Below, piece after piece: positions 22,262 to 32,631 of a stretch of DNA of 64,000 bases. Within the stretch, counting starts at the first letter, position 1, and every line of letters begins with the position of its first letter. Both the position numbers and the translations under genes were made by a program. The stretch lies in contig NC_091246.1 of assembly GCF_042477335.2 (NCBI RefSeq), positions 15,869,001-15,933,000 of the forward strand, written 5' to 3'. The DNA comes from Ovis canadensis. Taxonomy: Eukaryota > Chordata > Mammalia > Artiodactyla > Bovidae. Under the pieces are notes generated by a model. The model had not been told where the DNA came from. It saw only the letters and a program-made list of their open reading frames with translations, and did no database searches.

Positions 22262-22935
22262 CAGTTCTCAAACTTTCTAGTCTTGGGACCTCTTCTCCCT
22301 CTTAAAAGTTGAGAAACCCAAGAGTTTTTCTTTGTGTAGGTTAGATCTACCAATACTTAATTAGAAATTAAAATTGAGAAGTTCTAAAAGTTGATTCATT
22401 TTTTAACAAGATTTCTTTTGATGTGGGCCATTTTTAAAGTCTTTGTTGAATTTGTTACAATATTGCTTCTGTTGGTTATGTTGTTTTTTTGGCCACAAGG
22501 CATGTAGGATCCTAACTCCCTGACAAGGGATCAAATCCACACCTCTTGCATTGGAAGGCAAAGTCTTAACCACTGGGATGCCAGGGAAGTCCCCCCAAGT
22601 TCATTCATTTAAAATAAACCTACTACATATTATTTTTAATTTTTTTGAAAAATAACTTGAAGAAATCCGTGACAGGAATGGTGTTGTGTTTGATTTTTGC
22701 AAACCTCTCTGTTATCTGGCTTAGTGGAAGGCAGCTGGCTTCCCACAGCTGCTCCCTCATTCCATCTGCTGTTATGCCACATTCTGTGCAACCTCTGGGA
22801 AACTCTACGATGTACCTGTGTGTGTGGCGGAGGGAGGGGGGTGAAAATAGCAAGCAGAGTCAGTGTTGTTATGAAAATGGTTCTGATGTCATAGATGCCT
22901 CAAAAGCAGTTTTCAAGCCACATTTTAAGAACGGC
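22262..22935 (+). mobile_element. hAT-like DNA transposon relic, split by a SINE
   Basis: Starts CAGTTCTCAAACTTTCTAGT and ends with CCACATTTTAAGAACGGC, an imperfect terminal inverted pair. The internal order (GAGAAACCCAAGAGTTTTTC, AATACTTAATTAGAAATTAA, CTCTGGGAAACTCTACGATG) matches a mammal-wide nonautonomous element whose name I cannot fix. A CHR-2 SINE interrupts it at 22470-22595. Confidence 0.6.
22470..22595 (-). mobile_element. CHR-2-type SINE, antisense, nested in hAT relic
   Basis: The reverse complement starts GGGACTTCCCTGGCATCC and includes TTAAGACTTTGCCTTCCAA and GATCCCTTGTCAGGG. Confidence 0.82.
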
Positions 22936-23054
22936 TAAGCAAATCATCAGAGGAGCAAATAGCTGTTGAAACAGCAAGGAGGAAATTTTTTAAAATCACA
23001 GGAAGGAAAGAGACTTAATTCAGGAGATAGGAAGAGGTTGGGATGAAAACAAAG

Positions 23055-23395
23055 CAACATCACCAAGGGCGACCTGTGTTTGCCTCCTGGCTCTGCCACT
23101 TAGTAACTGTGTAGCTTTGGCCTGATTGAAACCTCAGTTAAAGTGAAAGTGAAGTTGCTTAGTCGTGTCGGACTCTTTGCGACCCCATGGACTGTAGCCC
23201 ACCAGGCTCCTCCATCCATGGAGTTTTCTAGGCAAGAGTACTGGAGTGGGTTGCCATTTCCTGCTCCAGGGGATCTTCCCGACCCAGGCATCAAACCTGG
23301 GTCTCCTGCATTGCGGGAAGACCCTTTACCATCTGAGCCCCCAGGGAAGCCCTGGACCTCAGTTAATCCATCTGTAAATTGGCGGTAACACTAGT
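23055..23395 (+). repeat. MIR SINE split by a Bov-tA
   Basis: Left part: CTGGCTCTGCCACTTAGTAA and GTAGCTTTGGCC. Right part from 23356: ACCTCAGTTAATCCATCTGT AAATTGG. Together these read as one MIR core interrupted by the Bov-tA at 23142-23355. Confidence 0.8.
23142..23355 (-). mobile_element. Bov-tA SINE nested in MIR
   Basis: Antisense Bov-tA with perfect 11-bp duplication ACCTCAGTTAA at 23131-23141 and 23356-23366. Confidence 0.94.
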
Positions 23396-23772
23396 GTAGG
23401 TAAAGCACACAGCACAGGGTGGGACACTTGGACTTGTAAAGGTCAGCACCTTCTCTCGGGTCCAGAGAGGGCTCCGCGAGAACAGCCTTGGTTCAGTAGT
23501 GAGGACATATATACACACACACACAAGCCTGCGGTAGGCTATTTATGCTTCTGCAACATGGGGCAGATGTGGACTCCAAGCACATGCGTATCTTGAAAAC
23601 TTTGGTTATTATTAGCACAGCTGCTCAAGGCCTGTCAAACCAGCAAGCTCAAATTCAGGCAGCATTAATGGAGATATCATGCACAGGACAAGGGAGGTAA
23701 GATCTCTAGCAGTTTGCACCGCTGACACCCTCCAAGTACTGTATTCATCAGCATAATATTGTCATGTGTTCT
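23396..23772. other. Intergenic, nothing recognised
   Basis: Contains a very short (CA)n at 23512-23524. Otherwise no feature I can support. Confidence 0.5.
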
Positions 23773-23968
23773 GTGCTTAGTCACTCAGTCGTGTCCGATT
23801 CTCTGCGGCCCCATGGGCTGTAGCCCGCCAAGCTCCTCTGTCCACGGGGATTCTCCAGGCGAGAATACTGGAGTGGGTTGCCATTCCCTTCTCCAGGGAG
23901 ATCTTCTCAACCCAGGGATTGAACCCAGGTCTCCCACATTGCAGGCAGATTCTTTAACATTGGTGTAA
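23773..23968 (-). mobile_element. Bov-tA SINE, antisense
   Basis: The reverse complement ends in the BovB-derived tail (GGACACGACTGAGTGACT-like) and shows the GGAGAAGGGAATGGCAACCC block. The tRNA head is partly degraded at 23950-23968. Confidence 0.9.
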
Positions 23969-25875
23969 CTCATTCCAAGTGAGGGATTTTTTTTTCAGCA
24001 TGGAGACTTGGCCAAAGGGTAAGGGTGGGAGGTGGCCTGGGAGACACAATCACTCTTCTCAAAGACCTGAGAGGTTGGCACACTGACTCAGGGTAACCCC
24101 TAGAAGTGAACCAGGCCCTGAGGATGGCCTAGTACCTGGACAGGTAGAGGGGAGAGGGGAGCTTGACGATCCTGGAGTGTCTGAAATGTAGAAGTCTGAG
24201 CTGGTGGTAGTGAAGGCCACATCACTAGAAGTGTTCAAGTGGAGGCTAGAGATGAGGCATGGCGGCACCCACAGGCCCTTTCCAGTCTGAGTTCCCATGC
24301 CTCTGGCATACTGGAGACTGTCAGAGGAAATCTAAAGGACACAATGAGTGTCCCGAGGGATGGGTGAAATGGGCAGTGGGCCTTCTATCAGGCAATTTTG
24401 CTGGGTTCTCTGCCAAACTCGATTCAGAGATGAGACATAGCTGCCAATTCCTCGGCCTAGAAACTGACAGGAGAAAAGCCAGCATTGCTCAGAAACAGTG
24501 TGTAGACATGAAAACCTTATGTGCATGTGTTGCCAACGTTTGTGCCATGCTGACCAGCTGAATGGGAAGCCCACCAGCCCCCTGGGAATGCTGAGCTGCT
24601 AAAAGCGAAGGAGAGAGGACCAAGGCACCCAGGGATCGAGGAGGGGCACCCAGCACCAAGGCATCCAGCGATCGAGAAGGGGGCACCCAGCACCACTGAT
24701 ATCCAGCCACTCCTCCAGGCGCCACTCCTCACGTTGCAGAAAGGTAAAAACATCCCAGCCTCCAGGACAGGCAGTCTGCAACCACATCAGACAATCCTGG
24801 CCTTGGGAATGATGTTTTCTGATCTACTCTCCCTTGACCCCTACTAGCAAGCTCTGAGGTGGGCTCTGCTTTACAGAGGAGACCTGGACACATGGCTGAG
24901 TCGCAGAGATGGCACGGGGCGTGAAGACAGAAACCCAGGCCTAACTCCAAGCCCAGATCTTCAGGTCCCTCTGACGTGCCCCAGCCTGAAGCTCGGGACT
25001 GCAGTTGTCGGTGTGCTGTTTGTCTCAGATGCGGACCCATCTGGAATCTGTCAACAGAATCCTGCTGCCCCTACAGCCAGCCAGCTGACAGTATGATGTG
25101 CCAGGTCTTCAGGATCTGGTGCCAAGGGCCCTGGGCTGAGAGAAGAAACAGAGCAGACTCTGTTCTTTGCCCCTCAACTTCTTAAGCTGGCTTTTAGAAC
25201 TGAAGGGATGACAGACCTGGTAAGGAGAACCTGGAGCTCTGGTAAAAATGACAAAGGTTGTCCCATTTGTACATTGCCTGTTCATCCATGCAGTGCTGAC
25301 CAGCACCTCCACCCTTCGCTCATTGAGGACAGAGATGAAAGACACAGGCATTGACTTGAAAGAGCTCGTCAGATGCTTGCTCATTCACTGTATAGTTTAA
25401 TGGGTGACACAGACAATTTCAATTCAGGATTTCCGCCTTCAGAGTAGATACAAGCGGCTGAGGGAATAGGGAGGTCAGGTCTCTGGCTCAAATTGGAGGG
25501 AAAGGGGGTCATGGTCAAATGGGGTCTTGTATAGTTTTGAACACTGAGGAATCAGTAAAAGAGGTGGGAACAATGGCAAACCAAATGCTCGCCTGGCCTT
25601 AGGCAACTGCTCGTTAGTTGCTGAATGCGTGAATGAGGACAGTAGCATGTGCCAAGACAGAGCCACAACAGAGCGCGTTCCCGGGGGAGCCGTGGACAGC
25701 CCGGCCTGTGGCTGCACTCCCCTCCCCTCGTCTGCTCCTCCTGCTGTCTCCCCGACCACCCCCAGCACCTGAAACACCCACTTAGGCAGCTGAGTGGCTC
25801 AGCAGATTGTTCACATACAGAGGTGACAGATAAGCACACACTGAGCATAATGGAAGTTCAGTCTCTGTGTCCAAG
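23969..25875. other. Intergenic, nothing recognised
   Basis: About 1.9 kb with no gene or repeat I can support. A 19-27 bp imperfect tandem motif (GCACCCAG...GATCGAG-type units) lies at about 24620-24710; it is listed separately. Confidence 0.5.
24620..24715 (+). repeat. Short imperfect tandem repeat
   Basis: Units of the form AAGGCACCCAGGGATCGAGG, GGGCACCCAGCACCAAGGCA, CATCCAGCGATCGAGAAGGG recur three to four times with changes. It also creates repetitive short frames on the minus strand. Confidence 0.6.
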
Positions 25876-25879
25876 AAAA

Positions 25880-26282
25880 GGTAATGCCATTTGCAGCCAC
25901 ATGGATGGACCAACAGATCATCATACGAAGTGAAGGGAGTCAGGAAGAAAAAGACATATTATTTATACGTGGAACCTAAAACATGATACAAATGAAGTTA
26001 TTCACAGAAAAGGAACAGACTCACAGACATAGAAAACAAATTTTTCATTACCAAAAGGGAAGAGGTGGTGGTGGGGGGCAGGGATAAATTAAGAGTGTGG
26101 GATTAACAGATACAAAGACTACATTTTGGAAAATAGTAGAATGGGAAATGTGAAAAAGTATATATAAAGTATATTACGTATGTGTATACATATATACCTG
26201 AATCACTTTGCTGTACATCAGAACATAACACTGCAAATCAACTGTACTTCAATAAAAGATAACTTGTTAAAAAAAAAGGGAG
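25880..26282 (+). mobile_element. L1 3' end, 5'-truncated, with A-rich tail
   Basis: Typical artiodactyl L1 end: GCCATTTGCAGCCACATGGA, GGAACCTAAAACATGATAC, TTGCTGTACATCAGAACA, and AATAAAAGATAACTTG followed by poly(A). Confidence 0.88.
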
Positions 26283-26498
26283 GGGAATACCCGTGTGAGC
26301 TCATGTCCAGCATCTGTGTGTAGGCATAGGAGTACAGATGTCATGTTTGCTATGTTCATTTATTTTCTCCGTGTCTACTGAAATGCCTGGGAGCAGTGAG
26401 ACTCCAGTAGCGTTGGTTTCTACATACAATCTGCATGAAAGGGAACCAGAGCTTCCTGCAGAAAGTGGCAAACTCCAGGACTGCTGCACAGAGACCAC

Positions 26499-26553
26499 CA
26501 GGTCGGTCAGAAAAGTTCACTCCGGTTTTCCCAAACTATCTGGCCAACCCAGT
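26499..26553. mobile_element. Mariner-derived MITE, deletion derivative
   Basis: CAGGTCGGTCAGAAAAGTTC and TATCTGGCCAACCCAG are the ends of the palindromic family seen at 17780 and 42580, with the central part shortened so hairpin pairing is poor. Confidence 0.6.
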
Positions 26554-26654
26554 CCAAGAGCCTGAAATATATTATTGTGTGAGAAAGTAAGGAAATACTT
26601 CAAAGAGTGATAAGGACATGCCGAACACAGACGCTAGCTTTTAAGAACAAAACC

Positions 26655-26860
26655 AACGGGACAGTGACTGCCCTTGCAGTCCAGCGGCTGAGATTCACTT
26701 TTCAGTGCAGGCGGTGGGGGTTCCATCCCTGGTCGGGGAGCTAAGCCCCCACATGCCTCATGGCCAAAAACACCAAAACATAAAACCAACAATATTGTAA
26801 CAAATTAAAAGACTTAAAAAATGGTCTACGTCCAAAAAAATAAATCTTAGAAAAAAACAG
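26655..26860 (+). mobile_element. CHR-2-type SINE with A-rich tail
   Basis: GCCCTTGCAGTCCAGCGGCT, GGGGTTCCATCCCTGGTCGG, CATGCCTCATGGCCAAAAAC, then A-rich sequence. Confidence 0.78.
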
Positions 26861-26897
26861 GATAATTTGAGCATCAATATAATGATGGATTATATGC

Positions 26898-27096
26898 TAC
26901 AGTTCATGAGGTCGCAGAGTCGGACACGACTGAGCGACTTCACTTTCACTTTTCGCTTTCATGCATTAGAGAAGGAAATGGCAACCCACTCCAGTGTTCT
27001 TGCATGGAGAATCCCAGGGACGGGGGAGCCTGGTGGGGTGCCGTCTATGGGGTCGCACAGAGTTGGACACGACTGAAGTGACTTGGCAGCAGCATA
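26898..27096 (+). mobile_element. BOV-A2 SINE, 5'-truncated
   Basis: Begins within the first monomer (GTTCATGAGGTCGCAGAG) and contains the full second monomer, ending GACTTGGCAGCAGC. Confidence 0.9.
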
Positions 27097-27179
27097 TACT
27101 AGTGAATAAAACAGGAATAGAGTCCATACAGGAAGGAAGATTACAAAGGAGGGACAGAGAATGCCAGAATACAGGTGAG

Positions 27180-27640
27180 TGCTAATTCATAAAAGATGAA
27201 GAAACCACATCATTTGGAAAGGGCACAGCAGTACTTTTTCCAAAAATGCATAATTTGAGTCTAGTCATGAGGAAACACCAAACATAAATTGAGGGACATT
27301 GCATAAGACAAGCACCTTGTAATCTCAAAAAAAAAAAGAAAAAAGTTAGGCTCCCAAACATCAAGGGAGGCCTGTGAAACAGTATAGACTGGAAACCAAC
27401 TAAATGCATGTGTTCTTCTCGACTGAAGCCTTCTGCTATGGCAGACATCACTAGGACAACTGCAACACATAAGTGGGTTTGGGGAAGTAGTGGGTGGGTT
27501 TAATTGGGAGCTTTTTGTGCTGTTCCCACAATTTTCTCTAAGTCTGAAATTGTGTAAGGATGAAAAACTTAAAGGTTCTTTGCAAAAATGCAAACATAGC
27601 ATAAAATTTATAACCCCAAAATTTAAGATACCAAATTATT
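27180..27640 (+). mobile_element. Old L1 3'-region fragment (tentative)
   Basis: GAGTCTAGTCATGAGGAAAC and AATTGAGGGACATTGCATAA resemble mammalian L1M 3' sequence. Divergence is high. Confidence 0.45.
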
Positions 27641-28905
27641 TTAAAGTGGAGATAAATATTACCTTAAATGATTATCAAACAAGCAGAAGCAACCTTATTG
27701 ACCAAAAAGAAATTTGAAAACAAAAACAAAGCAAACCACACAAAATGCCACCATCAACAAATAGGACTGAAATGTGAAAAAGCTGCCAAGAAAAACAAAA
27801 AATCACTTCAGGGTTCATAAAAGCATCCCTTGCCACACCCAAGTTCTTTCATTCTCATCCAATTTTTAACCAATTTTGAGGTAACTTACTGTGTTCTTCT
27901 AATCTATTGTTGGCAAATAAAACCCAGCTGATTTCTGTGATTTACTGCCATACAGTCTAAGAAAGAATTCTGAGACAAATTTGGACTTTGTCATAGAGAT
28001 GGAAGATGTCAGTAACAAAACTCAGGATCCACATCGAATATCCTTTGAGACTTAAGGTTGCAGTCCAACTAGCAGTCCTGGCAGACGCAGGCTTTAGGTG
28101 TGAAAGGCCACTGGCAGGAAGCCCATCTGGAGCCGGTGTAAGTGTGGAAGTGCTCAGCTCTCGTCACAGAAACACTGGAGAAAATTGGCGTGGCTCCTTG
28201 GGAGGCCAACCTCGCCAGGTACCTGCAGACCACCTCATGGTCTGGAGAGGAACACTATCTACAAACATTCGTAACTCATCCTGAGCCAGGTGAGAAGAGA
28301 GGATGAAAGCCTAATAGCGCAACAAGAACAGAAAATAAGTTTGCGTGAGACAGGAGGCAGAGGTCTGTGCTCCAGCTACGCGGCACCCGTTAAAGGATCC
28401 ATTAGTATCCAGTCTCTGTGCAAACTGAGCTCAATGGCAAAGATCATCACGTTTCCATTCACTGTGGAATCCACAGCACATGTGAAACAAATTCATCACC
28501 AGTGATGTTTCTTTGGTGCTCCTAGCCTCCTCTTCACAGTGCAAACCCTTCTCGAGGGACCACGTTTGTCATATTAACTGTATGATAGGGAAGATCTTTT
28601 ATAACCAGTTTGTCACCACTTGCTGCAGCTCCCCAAATGTCAGTGCACAGCACTCTTCCCTAGCGAGTCCAAGCTTTGCTCCCTACCTCCCTGTCACCGT
28701 TACCCCCCAACCACCCACACAGTTCAGGTTCAACTGCTCTCTCCCTCCAGGGCTCCACTCACTCTTCCAGCTGTGGTTAAGATCCTGCCTCTTACCGACC
28801 CAAGTCTGATCCCAGGGCCCAAGGATTCCCAGATGCATTCATTCGACTTTTCTGTTCTGATTGAGTCATCACTATGCCAAGTGCTTCTGACACCGCTTCA
28901 TGCTG
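27641..28905. other. Intergenic, nothing recognised
   Basis: No gene, RNA gene or repeat I can support. Confidence 0.5.
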
Positions 28906-28907
28906 AA

Positions 28908-29128
28908 TTTTGGACTTCTCTGGTGACTCAGATGGTAAAGAATCTGCCTGCATTGCAGGGGACTCAGGATTGACCCCCTGGGTCAGGAAGATTTCCCTTG
29001 GAGAAGGGAATGGCTACCCACTCCAGTATGCTTGCCTGGAGAATTCCATGGTCAGAGGAAACTAGTGGGCTACAGGCCATGGGGTAGCAAAGGGTTGGAC
29101 ACACTGAGAATAGCACTTTCACTTATTC
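28908..29128 (+). mobile_element. Bov-tA SINE
   Basis: GGACTTCTCTGGTGACTCAG to GGTTGGACACACTGAGAATA; complete but diverged. Confidence 0.9.
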
Positions 29129-29390
29129 ATTTGGTGCTTTAGTTATCTTACTAAAGCACAACGAATAGTACAGCACTAGCGAAGAATAATTTTAGACATC
29201 ACGTACATGCCAGACTAGCACACCCAGGCGCTCCTCCCTTCGGTAATGAGTACGTGGGGGTGATAGCACAGCTCTGAAAGACGCCATGGTGGTCACAAGC
29301 AAAGCAAGCTGAAGTTAAGACCTCGAGAGGCCAAGAATGACAAATAAAAGGGGGGAAAAGCGTCAACATGTAACATGATGGGCCTAAGTG

Positions 29391-29695
29391 CAATCTAAGG
29401 ACGGAAAACTTTCTGTAAAGGGCCATAAGGTATTTAGGTTTTGCTGGCCAGTCTTTGTGGCAACTATTCAAAAGCAAACCTCTTTAGCACAAAAGTAGCT
29501 GCTTATAGATAATATGTAAATAAAGGAGCATGGCTGTGTCCCAAGAAAACTATGGGCACTGGAATTTGAATCTTTTCACCTTTTTGTAAACGAAACACTG
29601 AAAACTGTAAAGGCCATTCTTAGCTCATGGCTCATAGAACAGGCAATGAGCCAGATCTGGCTCATTAGACTGCAGTTTGCTGGCCCCTGGCTTAG
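29391..29695 (+). mobile_element. hAT-like nonautonomous DNA transposon
   Basis: CTTTCTGTAAAGGGCCATAA, GGCCAGTCTTTGTGGCAACT, CATGGCTGTGTCCCAAGAAA and the end GCAGTTTGCTGGCCCCTGGC follow a common mammalian nonautonomous DNA element. It is the last repeat before the presumed RAD23B 3' end. Confidence 0.65.
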
Positions 29696-30149
29696 AACAA
29701 AGTGGAACAAAATGGACAGTGGGAAGTCAACTGGAAGAACACACTGTACCTGAGCTGCACAGCCAGGCAGTTCAGCAGAACACAGATGTGGTCAGGAAGG
29801 ACTCCTGGGAACTGCTTGCTTTGGAATACTTTGCAGCTATCTCAGGCTAGCTGATGTAAGAGAAATGAAGAGAGGTTTGGAAAAGGGAGAACTCCCTGAA
29901 ATCTCTAAAGCCCCCATAAACTTTGATATATACGTTCTAGGAAGTGTCCCATCTCTGTGTTGATGTTTTCACTGTGAACACAAACAGGAGACCCAATAAA
30001 ACCGACCTAGTGCTGGGCATTCCACACTCTAATTCACCACCAACCAAGAAAACAGAAGGATCAGTGACGGGGCACTGTCCATTTCCAATCTAAGATTCTA
30101 TATAGTAAAATCATTTTAAAAAATGAGAAATGCCATGTTGGATATATTG
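29696..30149. other. Intergenic or extreme 3' end of RAD23B, nothing recognised
   Basis: No repeat. A T/G-rich stretch on the minus strand near 30040-30010 (TTCTTGGTTGGTGGTGAATT) could be a downstream cleavage element for a distal poly(A) site. Confidence 0.4.
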
Positions 30150-30827
30150 AAAATATTTTATAATTAATTCTCTAGAATCCTAGCCATTGAGTACAGGAGA
30201 AAAAAAATCATATGGTGGAACACTTCAGTATTTTTAAACAATGTAAAAATATATTTGACTAGACGGCAGTAAGAATTTAACAAGTATAAACTTAAGCTTC
30301 TTCAGGTCTTCCACAGAGCAACTAAACAATCTACAGATTTCAAGAAACAGATGACAGAATACCTCCAATGCAAAAGTTCCAAAGTCATGGAGCCACTTAG
30401 ATTAAGAGATTCACCAAAATGTTTATAAATTAAAAGATAACAGCAAAAGGTCACATAAAGCCTATTACTTTCATGGTGTCATGGCTGATTCTTTCTGCAG
30501 ATAAACAGAGCACTGTAAAGAATGGCCCAAACTTGGCCTGAACTGTCTTCTGGTAATTATTAATCCCACTAGTTGTAGTTTTGCTGTCCAAGGACAAAAG
30601 CTCCATGTGATCGATCACCCCCTGATGTCACTTTCCAGAGAAAAGAAGAGGTGGCTGCTGGTTGTTTTTTCCTCTCCTTTTCTAGTTTTCACTATGCTCT
30701 AAGCAATTAAATAGCAGATAAAATATCATGAAAATAAATGAATACTCTGTTATCTCACCAGAAATGCCATCCCTCTTCCCAACTCATTGCTCTACTTTGA
30801 AAGATGAACATATTTACAAATCCTCAT

Positions 30828-30833
30828 TTTATT
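30828..30833 (-). terminator. Candidate poly(A) signal AATAAA
   Basis: TTTATT on the plus strand (context CAGAATAAAATGAG on the sense strand), about 1.7 kb after the RAD23B stop. There is no strong GU-rich downstream element nearby, so this is weaker support than for the upstream hexamer. Confidence 0.25.
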
Positions 30834-30960
30834 CTGAGACATTTTTGCACAATCCATTATAAAACATACAGGTAATACAAAGTCCAAAGGTCTTGTTGTG
30901 TTTATGGAATAAACACAGAAAGATTAAACTACATGATTAACATGGGAAAAAAATCATAAT

Positions 30961-30966
30961 TTTATT
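30961..30966 (-). terminator. Candidate poly(A) signal AATAAA
   Basis: TTTATT on the plus strand reads AATAAA on the RAD23B sense strand, about 1.55 kb after the stop. A GT-rich stretch (GTGTTTATT context) lies within about 60 nt downstream on the sense strand. It may serve a shorter isoform. A second AATAAA lies at 30828-30833. Confidence 0.35.
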
Positions 30967-32517
30967 TTCATAAGAGAGAGGTTATGAGTGGATGATGTAA
31001 AAGCTTAAAAGTCATCACCAAACTGTGCAAAGGATTATTAAGAGATTATGTAGGATGAAATCTGTGCAAATTCATCTTCTTAACTCAGTATAAGATGGTA
31101 GAAAAAATTATTTCTTTAGTCTTTAGTCTTTTTAATATTCAGGAAAAGAGCTGAAAAAAACAAGTAGACACACCTGCCCCCTCTTCATGATCAAATAACA
31201 ATGCCAACAAAGGAGATTCCAAAGAAAAAAGCTGAGATGAAAAAAATCCAAATAAAAGCCAACATTGCTATTAAGATTTTTCTTTTAATATGCCATGAGA
31301 TATCTTGATTGTATATTTTCCAAAGTACTATTCCAGCTGCATCTCCCAACCCTTCCAAAAGATTTCGCCAGTCTTTCCAATGCAATAAAAGATGCTGGAT
31401 TGTAGTTCTGTCCACCTTCTCTTTTCAAAAGCAAAATAATCCTAACAACTTTAATGGTCATACATTCTTATCTAATAAGGAAAAAACATTTACAAATGTC
31501 AGAAACCCAGTTTTGAGACATTTGCATTAATCTTGAACTGAATCAGCATTTTGTGGGTTTTAAAAAAGGCAGCAGTTGGAATTCACGACTTGCTGACAAA
31601 CACATTTCTGCTGAGGGAAGGGGAAGACAGGGAGAGTGAATGCTGCATTTCTTCATTGGCCCCAAAGTGCTAACTCCACAAAGGGATACATCAAAAGCAA
31701 ACATGCAACCGTGGTTTTTATAACTTTTTACTGCAATATAACAATGAAGTAAACAGTAATTAGGCAGCTACCAATTTACCCCCCAAAATAAACCAAAAAA
31801 AAAAAATGTAAACAGAAAAATAACTCTGCCTATACTTGCACAGCTTCGCAAATCATGTTAGAAGGGCCTCACATTCAATGATCAAGAAATTTAAAATAGC
31901 AGTTAATTATTTCCATCTTAAGAAAATGTTCCCCATCTCCCCCCTTCAACCCCAAGTATTTATCATGAAAGAATGGGCTTTCTTACACATTAATTTTATA
32001 CTTATTTGAAGCAGCAACAATAACCATCAATAATTTGGCATTTCTGTTTACAGTCACTCCCATTTTTTTTCCCAATTTCACACAGCCATTATCCAGTGTT
32101 GCCATAAAATAGGGACTGTAGATTCTAGGTAGCAAAGATTCTTTCTGAAACCAATGTTAAGTCAAAGAAATATAAAGCAGGGCATTACACTAAATTTCTG
32201 GATCTAGTACACTAAAAAGAGTGAAACCTAGGAAAAGTTATCTACTGCTTTACAGAAGAAATAAAGACCTGCAAAAGCTGATTTTTGGTTGTATAATATT
32301 GTACACACTGTGTGGATTTGCGGCATCTGCTAGCTGAAGCAGACATGCACTGTATTTATCCCTGCCCTATATCCTAGACCCTCCCTCCCCACCCCCAACA
32401 ATCTACTACCTTATACCAAGTATTGTGGATATGAGCCCAAGTCATCCCAGACAATCCAGTGAACAAAGTTAGTGTAATGCACTGGTGTGAAGTGTCAGAT
32501 TTAAAAAAAAGTCCCTT

Positions 32518-32631
32518 TCAATCTTCATCAAAGTTTTGCTGTAGAAGAAAATTGGCAGCCAAGTTCTCATTCTTCTCACAAGCAAAATATGCTTGTATCA
32601 CAAGTCCTTCAGGAAATCCTAATGCCTTTAA
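32518..32631 (-). CDS. RAD23B: RAD23B terminal coding exon (UBA2) with stop
   Basis: This coding segment has 37 codons plus TGA (stop at 32518-32520), starting [10 protein letters not shown] and ending [11 protein letters not shown]. It forms most of UBA2, including the LGF loop and the C-terminal helix. In this family UBA2 protects the shuttle itself from proteasomal degradation. The acceptor is CTTTCAG before TTAAAGGC, and the frame joins exon 9 in phase 0. The 3'UTR continues from 32517 downward. Confidence 0.98.
   Translation of the reverse strand, partial: LKALGFPEGLVIQAYFACEKNENLAANFLLQQNFDED

Larger units (their letters stand above)
30150..32517 (-). other. RAD23B: RAD23B 3' untranslated region (end uncertain)
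   Basis: Following the stop, about 2.37 kb on the minus strand shows no recognisable interspersed repeat, in contrast to both sides. That fits a selectively maintained 3'UTR. The recalled human 3'UTR is about 2.5 kb, giving a similar end point. Candidate poly(A) signals on the minus strand are AATAAA at 30961-30966, AATAAA at 30828-30833, and a weaker TATAAA near 30170. I cannot choose between them without cDNA or poly(A)-site data. The lower boundary given here is an inference. Confidence 0.6.
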
